Part shown: positions 58,560-64,000 of the stretch, piece by piece
Position numbering within the stretch: position 1 is the stretch's first letter
Layout: the number at the start of each line of letters is the position of its first letter
Assembly: GCA_035327585.1 (NCBI GenBank)
Contig: DAOLDD010000005.1
Location: 1 to 64,000, forward strand
DNA length: 64,000 nucleotides
DNA from: JAMLJG01 sp035327585
GTDB lineage: Bacteria; Verrucomicrobiota; Kiritimatiellia; CAIVKH01
Direction of reading: 5' to 3'
Notes under the pieces: generated by a model
What the model saw: the letters and a program-made list of their open reading frames with translations, nothing else
What the model was told of the DNA's origin: nothing
The model's database searches: none
Program-made: the position numbers and the translations under genes

Positions 58560-58943
58560 GGCCGCTCTGGGGCGACGCGGAATGAATCCGGCCAAAGCGC
58601 CCCCCTGCGGCCTTGCGCCGCAGGAGGCAAAGTTCACACGGCTACCGGGACAAGGGGTTAACCCTGCGCCCTCCGGCGCAAGGGTGGAAATCGTGCCTCG
58701 GTAGCCAAGTAACCTTTCGCTCCACCGGCACGAGGCCGGTGGGGGCGGATGAATATCGGCAAAAGTCACCGCAGATTGTCGCTTCCCCATTCGTGTAAAT
58801 TCGTGTCCATTCGTGGTTGTTACGGGAATGCTCATTCTTTTTGTCCTGAACCGCTGTAGCGACGGCATTGCATGCCGTCGATGTCAGACCGACGGGATGC
58901 AATCCCGTCGCTACAACGACCGGGACGGTGAATTTTAGAAATC
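58560..58943. other. Repeat-rich intergenic region between PBP and FtsW/RodA
   Basis: No gene. Contains GCGCAAGGGTGG-type inverted segments (58640-58700, arms around GCCCTCCGGCGCAAGGG), GGCACGAGGCCGGTG, an ATTCGTGTCCATTCGTGG repeat at 58788-58826 and a palindrome at 58851-58920 with arms CTGTAGCGACGGCATTGC and GCAATCCCGTCGCTAC. Confidence 0.7.
58788..58920. repeat. Two palindromic repeats in the PBP-FtsW spacer
   Basis: First, ATTCGTGTAAATTCGTGTCC, a copy of the family at 38577-38690. Second (58851-58920), paired arms CTGTAGCGACGGCATTGC and GCAATCCCGTCGCTACAA with an inner CATGCCGTCG half. It may fold as a cruciform. Confidence 0.65.
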
Positions 58944-60209
58944 ATGGCGAAATCCCTTCCAGTGATGCGGCCGATTCTCGGGCGGGTGTTGGGCGTGGTG
59001 CTACTCGCATTCGCAATGGTGTGGGCGGTGAAGGTGGGACTGGCGGGGCAGTGGCTGCCGGAATACCTGTGGCCGGCGGCGGGGTTCGCCTCGCTGCTGC
59101 TCGTGGTGCGACTCGCGCTGGCGGCGATGCACTTCAAGGGCGACGCGGTATTGCTGTCGCTCGCGCTGTTGCTGGCGGGGCTCGGCTTGGTGATCCAGTT
59201 CCGGTTCGGCACGCTGGCGCTGCACGATCCGGCGCGCTGGTCAAATTACGCGCTGCCGCTCGGCGTGGCGGCGATGCTGCTCGTGCTGTTCGCGTTCCGG
59301 GGCGCGCGGGCGGGCGCGCTCGAAAAGATCGCCATTCCCGCAGCGCTCGCGGCGGTCGGCGTGCTCGGCCTCGTGCTGCTGCTCGGTCAGCGGTTCCGCG
59401 GCGCGGTCTTCCTCGGCGGCTTCCTCAATCCGACCGAGGTCGTGAAAATCCTGCTCGTCCTGTACGCCGCCAGTCTGCTGCGCGTGTATCGGAAGGAATT
59501 CGAGCAACCCGCGTTTCCCGGCGTACCCACGTTGAGCGGCGGGCTGCTGCTCTCGCTCGCGGTGTTCTGGCTGCTGCCGATGGGATTGCTCGTGTTGATC
59601 CGCGACATCGGGTTGATCGCGTTGCTGAATGCGACGCTGCTGGTGATGATCGTACTCGCGACGGGCCGCTGGAGTTATCTCGTCGCCGGCCTCGGCGCGC
59701 TGGTCGCCGCGGGTTTCGCGATTTTCCATTTCGTCCCGCACGGCGCGGGCCGGCTCGCGGTATGGCTCGATCCGTTCGCCGACCCGACCGGAAAAGGCTG
59801 GCAGGTCTTGCAGGGGCTCTCCGCGATGGCGAGCGGCGGGTTGTGGGGCGCGGGCCTCGGCTCGGGACATCCGCAGACCGTGCCCATCGCCGCGTCCGAT
59901 TTCGTCTACGCCGCGCTCGCGGAAGAGCTCGGTTTCGTCGGCTGCGGTCTCGTGCTGCTCGGGTTCCTGCTGCTGTTCCACCGCGGGTATAGGATCGCCG
60001 ACAGTCTGCGCGACCCGTTCCAACAGGCGCTCGCCAACGGGCTCATCACCATGCTCGCCCTGCAAACGTTGTTCAACATCGGCGGCGTGACCAAGGCGCT
60101 GCCCCTGACCGGCCTCACCCTGCCCTTCATCAGCCACGGCGGCAGTTCCCTCGTCACCAGCTTCACCCTGCTCGGCCTCTTGCTCGCGTTGTCGGACCGG
60201 GGGAAATAG
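58944..60209 (+). CDS. FtsW/RodA/SpoVE-family lipid II polymerase
   Basis: A 421-residue polytopic protein (about ten helices) of the SEDS family, which polymerises lipid II into glycan strands. Conserved elements visible: IRDIGLIALLNATLLVMIVL, the loop GWQVLQGLSAMASGGLWGAGLGSG with conserved residues, ASDFVYAALAEELGFVGCGLVL and the terminal LPLTGLTLPFISHGGSSL. It works with the class B PBP upstream as a polymerase/cross-linker pair, either for elongation (RodA) or division (FtsW). I cannot decide which. Confidence 0.93.
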   Translation: MAKSLPVMRPILGRVLGVVLLAFAMVWAVKVGLAGQWLPEYLWPAAGFASLLLVVRLALAAMHFKGDAVLLSLALLLAGLGLVIQFRFGTLALHDPARWSNYALPLGVAAMLLVLFAFRGARAGALEKIAIPAALAAVGVLGLVLLLGQRFRGAVFLGGFLNPTEVVKILLVLYAASLLRVYRKEFEQPAFPGVPTLSGGLLLSLAVFWLLPMGLLVLIRDIGLIALLNATLLVMIVLATGRWSYLVAGLGALVAAGFAIFHFVPHGAGRLAVWLDPFADPTGKGWQVLQGLSAMASGGLWGAGLGSGHPQTVPIAASDFVYAALAEELGFVGCGLVLLGFLLLFHRGYRIADSLRDPFQQALANGLITMLALQTLFNIGGVTKALPLTGLTLPFISHGGSSLVTSFTLLGLLLALSDRGK

Positions 60210-60366
60210 CCCCCGCTGACGGATCCCCTGCAAGCGGGCGTCCGTGAATTCGGGCATCCCGGAGGGACGACCTCCGTGTCGTCCCCACGCTCGTGCCGGA
60301 GCAAAAGCGCAGCCTCGGGATGGGCCAAGCCTTGTTCCTCTCGGGCCTGCACGCGATGCCCGGGAT

Positions 60367-60738
60367 CTATCGCGATCCGCTTTCCTCCGCCGAGTCCGCC
60401 TGAAATTCTTCAAGCGCGGCGGTGACGGCGGTTTCGATCTGCGCGACGAGTTCGGGCTGCATGAAAATGTATTCGTCGGCGATGTTCAGCGAGACGATGG
60501 GCGGGAGCGGGTCGACCTTCGGGAAGCCGGTGCGGATGCGGACGATGTACTTTCGTTCCATCACCAGCACGAGCGACGCCCAGCGCAGGTCGGCCTCCTG
60601 CAGCCGCCGGGCGCTGGTGTCGCCGAGACCGACGGCGCGCACGTTCATGCGCGGATCGCGCCGGTACATGCGCTCCGCGGTCGGCCCGCGTCGATTGTTC
60701 CGGCCGCAGACGAAGAGGATGTTGAGCGTTGGGGGCAT
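60367..60738 (-). CDS. Low-molecular-weight protein-tyrosine-phosphatase-like protein
   Basis: A 123-residue protein that begins LNILFVCGRNNRRGPTAERMY. This matches the LMW-PTP phosphate loop CX5R followed by S/T, but with G after the arginine instead of S or T. The catalytic aspartate (usually 'DP') is not apparent at the C-terminus; the nearest is FPKVDPLPP. A small LMW-PTP-like family with this shortened form is common in bacteria. Activity is uncertain. Confidence 0.72.
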   Translation of the reverse strand: MPPTLNILFVCGRNNRRGPTAERMYRRDPRMNVRAVGLGDTSARRLQEADLRWASLVLVMERKYIVRIRTGFPKVDPLPPIVSLNIADEYIFMQPELVAQIETAVTAALEEFQADSAEESGSR

Positions 60739-60854
60739 TCGCGGATCGTATCAAATGCCGCGGACACAATCGAAAATGAAATCGCACCGCCCGGGTTCGC
60801 GGAGTTGAAATGCAAGGGATTGTGCGGGAAGGTTGCGCCGGAGGGATTCAATAC

Positions 60855-61508
60855 ATGGGCAAACGAACGGCCACAGCGGCGGCAACAGCGGCGTTGGAGG
60901 AGCAGGTGGATACGCTGGTGCGACTGGGATATCCGGCGGCGGCCGGGTTGTCGGAACGCGCGTTTCGCAAACGGCTGGCGGGGCTCGCCGCCCAGGCCGG
61001 GGAACTCGCCCTGAAACCGGTCGATTACGCCAGGGGGCGGCTCCCGTTTGTCGTGGTCGTCAAGAATGAGCTGGTGCCGACGGCGGCGGCCATGGCGTTG
61101 ACGGTGCGCGCCGGGAAGTCGGGGTACGTCGCGATGCAGCCGGTGGGGCCGGACGATTTCACCCCCCTCGCGGACCTGCCGATACCGGACGGCCCGGCTT
61201 ACCTGCTGGTGGACATTGATCGCGGCGCGGACACGCTCAATGTGCGGCCCGAGGATGCGCTGAGACGCATCCGAAAGCGGCGGCGGTCGCCTTTGACGAT
61301 CGAGGAAGGCGTTGCGCTGGTTGCGCAGCATCCGGACTTCCTGCAGAAGAACAATTGTTTTTCGCTGCCGGGCTCGCGCCGCGCCGACCAGCGCGTGCCC
61401 GCCATTTGGATTGATGGCGCGCGCCGCCCGAAACTCGGCTGGTGCTGGGATCGCAATCCCCACACCTGGCTCGGTTCAGCCTCCTGCAAGCACCGGCTCG
61501 GCGCGTAG
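60855..61508 (+). CDS. DUF5701-family protein
   Basis: This 217-residue protein matches DUF5701 (known mainly from actinobacteria). It has KLGWCWDRNPHTWLGSASC at the C-terminus and FSLPGSRRADQRVPAIWI before it, with tryptophan/cysteine-rich signatures. An N-terminal helix-rich region (LEEQVDTLVRLGYPAAAGLSERAFRKRL) precedes it. Function is unknown. The start at 60855 is chosen; a longer start at 60810 is possible. The gene sits between the LMW-PTP-like gene (divergent) and a secreted rhodanese. Confidence 0.78.
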   Translation: MGKRTATAAATAALEEQVDTLVRLGYPAAAGLSERAFRKRLAGLAAQAGELALKPVDYARGRLPFVVVVKNELVPTAAAMALTVRAGKSGYVAMQPVGPDDFTPLADLPIPDGPAYLLVDIDRGADTLNVRPEDALRRIRKRRRSPLTIEEGVALVAQHPDFLQKNNCFSLPGSRRADQRVPAIWIDGARRPKLGWCWDRNPHTWLGSASCKHRLGA

Positions 61509-61546
61509 ACGCGGTTGTTCAGGGTACGACACCAAAGGAGGTCAGG

Positions 61547-62179
61547 ATGCGTGCGATACAGGAATGGCGAAACGGGATGCTGGCGGCGGTGATCACGTTG
61601 GCGGCGGGGCTGGCGCTGGCGGAGGAGACGGCTCATCCCAAGGCGAAGGTCAGTTTTGAGGACTTCAAGGGGCTGGTCGCCGAAGTGGAGTCGCATCGGG
61701 CGGAGCGGCTCGTTGACCTGGACACGTTCCTGCGGATGAGCCGGGAGCCGGATACGATCATCCTGGATACGCGCTCCACGTTCCGCTACGAGCGCATTCA
61801 CATCAAGGGCGCGAAGCACCTGAGCTTCACGGATTTCACGCAAGACGCGCTGCGCGGCGTCATCCCGTCGTTCGACACGCGGGTGCTGATCTACTGCAAC
61901 AACAACTTCGAGGGCAACCCCGTGGACTTTGCGTCGAAAATCGCAATGCCCATGGCGCGTCCACCGGTCGCAACAACCAATCCGGCCAGCATGCGCAACA
62001 CGTTCCGCCTGTCCCGCCAGTTCGCCACGCAGGAGAAACCGCTCATGATGGCGCTGAACATTCCGACCTACATCAACCTGTTCGGATACGGCTACCACAA
62101 CGTCTACGAACTGGATGAGCTGGTGGACGTGAGCGACCCCCGCGTAGAATTTGAGGGCTCGCTGGTTGGCCGTCCATAG
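61547..62179 (+). CDS. Secreted rhodanese-like protein
   Basis: A 210-residue protein with a signal peptide (MLAAVITLAAGLALA) and a rhodanese domain: FLRMSREPDTIILDTRSTFRYERIHIKGAKHLSF and the active-site region VLIYCNNNFEGNPVDF. The cysteine is present but the usual loop (CxxGxR) is longer and altered, so sulfurtransferase activity is doubtful. An excellent ribosome-binding site AAAGGAGGT lies just before the ATG. It may bind sulfur species or another ligand in the periplasm. Confidence 0.84.
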   Translation: MRAIQEWRNGMLAAVITLAAGLALAEETAHPKAKVSFEDFKGLVAEVESHRAERLVDLDTFLRMSREPDTIILDTRSTFRYERIHIKGAKHLSFTDFTQDALRGVIPSFDTRVLIYCNNNFEGNPVDFASKIAMPMARPPVATTNPASMRNTFRLSRQFATQEKPLMMALNIPTYINLFGYGYHNVYELDELVDVSDPRVEFEGSLVGRP

Positions 62180-62210
62180 CGACGGAAAACGGGCGGCAAG
62201 GGCCCACCGC

Positions 62211-62690
62211 CTACAGCGGGCGGCGGGCTTTGACGCGGAAGAATGTCGCGGGCGTGGCGGGGACCGGCGCGTCCCACGCGTGCGCGGTCACGCCGGTCGC
62301 CGCCGGGGCAAAGTCGTGCAGGCTGGCGGCGCTCTCGATGATATAGGTTGCGTCCGCCGCGGCGGGCATCCACTCCAGCCAGATACGGCCCGCGCCGACC
62401 GAGAACAGCGTCAGGTCCGGCAGCGACCACCACGCCTCCATCGGGAGCAGGTAGCCGGAATGGACCGTCGAATCCCGGTAGGACACCGCGGGCGCCGCGA
62501 TCCCGCCGATGCTCACGGCGCGAAGGACATTCGCCGTTGAAGCCACGCCGCGCGCGGGACGTCCCACCGTGAAGGCGTGCTGGACGAGCACGTGGTTCGT
62601 GCCCGTCGCCGAGGCGGCGCCAGCGTCCGCCGCGAACCCAACCGCCAGGCCCGCCACGGCTGCCAGCATGCAGATTCGTTCGTGAAGCAT
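62211..62690 (-). CDS. Secreted protein of unknown function
   Basis: A 159-residue protein with a signal peptide (ERICMLAAVAGLAVGFAADAGA). The C-terminus, WLEWMPAAADATYIIESAASLHDFAPAATG...ATFFRVKA, resembles the 'yrvessT.L..W.pl...fyRv' motif of many Verrucomicrobiota extracellular proteins. It lies directly downstream of the tail-fibre-like gene (62700), with a 10-bp gap, so it is likely cotranscribed. No function assigned. Confidence 0.66.
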   Translation of the reverse strand: MLHERICMLAAVAGLAVGFAADAGAASATGTNHVLVQHAFTVGRPARGVASTANVLRAVSIGGIAAPAVSYRDSTVHSGYLLPMEAWWSLPDLTLFSVGAGRIWLEWMPAAADATYIIESAASLHDFAPAATGVTAHAWDAPVPATPATFFRVKARRPL

Positions 62691-62699
62691 GGCCGCGTC

Positions 62700-64000
62700 C
62701 TAGTTGTAGACCCAGATGCGCAGGCGGATTTGGCTGCAAACTTCGTCATTATTGCCGCGGCGAACCACAACATTGGATGTGGTTAAATTCCGGAACCAGA
62801 ATCCGTAGATTTTATTATCATAGGCATCACCTCCCAACGTAACAGCATGCGTGCCCCATCCCATGGAGGGATCCCTTGCCTGGATGTCCACCACATAGTT
62901 GTCCATATTTCCGCCGAGGTTGTGAACCAAGGTTATTCCCTCTCCCTTGCTGTAATCCAACCACCCGCTGTCATAGTTCGGCCGCGGGAAGGTGCCCTGG
63001 CATTCGCCGGTGACCTTGACGGTGCCGTTGACTTCGAGGCTGGTGGACGGGTTGTTGGTGCCGATGCCGAGCCGCCCGTTTTTCACCACGACCGCGCCGC
63101 CGTGGTAGAGAAAGGCGTAGTTTTTTGAAATGTCGAAGCCGACGGAGGCTCCGAACGTGCCGTTGTTCTGGAACTCCACCGTCGGATTGTTCGTCGCCGA
63201 ATTGAGCACGAGATCCACATCGCCGCCCCACGCCTCGAATTCCGGACGCAGGTTGCCGACCAACTTGTAGACATGCAGCAGGTCGCGGGGCTCGGTGGTG
63301 CCGATGCCGATCCGCCCGGCATCGGTCATCTGCATGCGGATGGTTCCGTTCGAGGTGGCGAACTCCAGCCCGCCTGCGTCGTCCGCCTGGATGCGCTGGT
63401 CCACCCGCAGCGTGCCCTCCACATGCACCTTCGCCAGCGGGTTCGTGGTGCCGACGCCGAGGTTGCCGTCGATGAACGCGGACCCGGCCGAGACATGCAG
63501 CCGCGCCTGGGGGTCCTGGTTGCCGACGCCGAGATTTCCGCCCTTCAGCACCACCCAGCCGCCGTTGAACATGAACAGGGTATCGTAGATGTGGCTGTAG
63601 CCGACTTGACCTTTGCTGATTCCGCTGCGCTGGAAATCGATGAAGGCGTTCGTCGCGCCGGACAGTCGCAGATAGGAACTGCCCGCATCGGCGGTGAAAT
63701 GCGTCTCCAGATTCCCCGTGGCGCGATGCACATGCAGCGGGGCCACGGGCGACGCCGTACCGATACCGACGTTCCCCGCGAGGCGGTGGAGGTTGGTTCC
63801 CGCGACAACCCAGTCGTCGTCCGGCGGCGCGCTGCCCGCGGTCGCGGCATACCCGGCATTCGTCGCATAGCCGGCAGTGGTGGCGTAGGTCGCGGCGGCG
63901 GCTTGTCCGGCGTTGGTGGCGTAGCCCGCGGTCGACGCGGTGCCCGCGCGCGTGGCATAGGGCGTCGTCGCAGCGCTGGCCGCCTGATCCGCCCACGTTG
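62700..64000 (-). CDS. Tail-fibre-like repeat protein (5' end beyond window)
   Basis: At least 433 residues, reading open at the right edge. The visible N-terminal part is a low-complexity alanine/tyrosine repeat (units such as YATNAG and YATTAG) followed by several copies of an 'lgiGttnP...L.V' unit: NVGIGTASPVAPLHV, LGVGNQDPQARLHV, LGVGTTNPLAKVHV, IGIGTTEPRDLLHV, LGIGTNNPSTSLEV. Each is followed by a beta-rich insert. Such repeats occur in phage tail fibres and in secreted proteins of Bacteroidota and PVC bacteria. It ends with VVRRGNNDEVCSQIRLRIWVYN. No signal peptide can be seen because the start is outside. Probably a large surface-exposed fibre. Confidence 0.75.
   Translation of the reverse strand, partial: TWADQAASAATTPYATRAGTASTAGYATNAGQAAAATYATTAGYATNAGYAATAGSAPPDDDWVVAGTNLHRLAGNVGIGTASPVAPLHVHRATGNLETHFTADAGSSYLRLSGATNAFIDFQRSGISKGQVGYSHIYDTLFMFNGGWVVLKGGNLGVGNQDPQARLHVSAGSAFIDGNLGVGTTNPLAKVHVEGTLRVDQRIQADDAGGLEFATSNGTIRMQMTDAGRIGIGTTEPRDLLHVYKLVGNLRPEFEAWGGDVDLVLNSATNNPTVEFQNNGTFGASVGFDISKNYAFLYHGGAVVVKNGRLGIGTNNPSTSLEVNGTVKVTGECQGTFPRPNYDSGWLDYSKGEGITLVHNLGGNMDNYVVDIQARDPSMGWGTHAVTLGGDAYDNKIYGFWFRNLTTSNVVVRRGNNDEVCSQIRLRIWVYN

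Noticed and set aside
1..64000. CRISPR arrays, prophage genes, insertion-sequence transposases
   Set aside because: No regularly spaced identical repeats with unique spacers were seen, and no transposase, integrase or phage capsid protein is encoded; the tandem units at 17605 and 44750 have only two copies each.
1..64000. tRNA or rRNA genes
   Set aside because: No cloverleaf-like sequence with a GTTCGAATC-type T-arm and matching acceptor stem was recognised in the spacers; short hairpins found are palindromic repeats.

Overview
The window is high-GC bacterial chromosome, probably from a metagenome-assembled genome: two runs of exactly 100 N interrupt it (24642-24741 and 32100-32199). There is no rRNA or tRNA to place it. 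The best taxonomic hints are the secreted proteins at the right edge (a C-terminal motif of the type 'yIIES..L.dFaP...FFRVKA', and a tail-fibre-like protein with YATNAG-type repeats). With the dense palindromic intergenic repeats, these suggest the Verrucomicrobiota/Kiritimatiellota (PVC) group. This is an inference of moderate to low confidence.

Layout. 1-13300: a Thermus-type isocitrate dehydrogenase, a GNAT/FemAB-like protein and a glycosyltransferase-like protein, a cytochrome c-sugar dehydrogenase fusion, grpE-dnaJ-rsmE, a partner-switching set (ATPase kinase plus two STAS proteins), rsmI, and a NarL-type two-component pair. 13400-17650: an RND efflux adaptor and pump, the pump broken by one missing base. 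17700-20850: a sulfur module (DUF6132, CoA-disulfide reductase-rhodanese, two YeeE/YedE proteins). 20760-29190: a probable phenolic-lipid/alkylquinone locus (type III polyketide synthase, ICMT-like methyltransferase fused to an FAD monooxygenase, UbiE-type methyltransferase, YceI, ArnT-like and DPM-like glycosyltransferases, DedA/VTT protein). 29270-32350: an OmpR-type regulator, its kinase and an ECF sigma factor in overlapping frames, then thioredoxin and a DUF2892 protein around the second gap. 32750-35775: a lower-GC island with cytochrome b561, a DPM/ArnC-like and an ArnT-like glycosyltransferase. 36000-38560: hypC and hypF. 38700-49060: a three-subunit xanthine-dehydrogenase-family enzyme, divergent from a YgeW-type carbamoyltransferase, carbamate kinase and a threonine-synthase-like PLP enzyme, followed by an aldo/keto reductase and a MocA-like molybdopterin nucleotidyltransferase. 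49170-64000: maf, a tesA/ybbA/ybbP-like set, a vapBC pair, nnrD, a class B PBP with a RodA/FtsW partner, and small or secreted proteins.

Most notable: a perfect inverted repeat CTTAC-N6-GTAAG occurs three times, in front of the two-component operon (and divergent yceI-PKS operon), between the divergent methyltransferase/monooxygenase and glycosyltransferase operons, and in front of the low-GC island operon. This suggests one regulator, plausibly the encoded OmpR-type protein, ties the phenolic-lipid genes and both glycosyltransferase sets into a cell-envelope regulon. A second motif, TTACA-N5-TGTAA, occurs as pairs exactly 31 bp apart at three other places.

The intergenic spaces carry at least a dozen different families of short palindromic or inverted repeats. 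Several have entered genes: one lies in frame inside the ArnT-like glycosyltransferase, one inside the RND pump, and others supply C-termini and stop codons.
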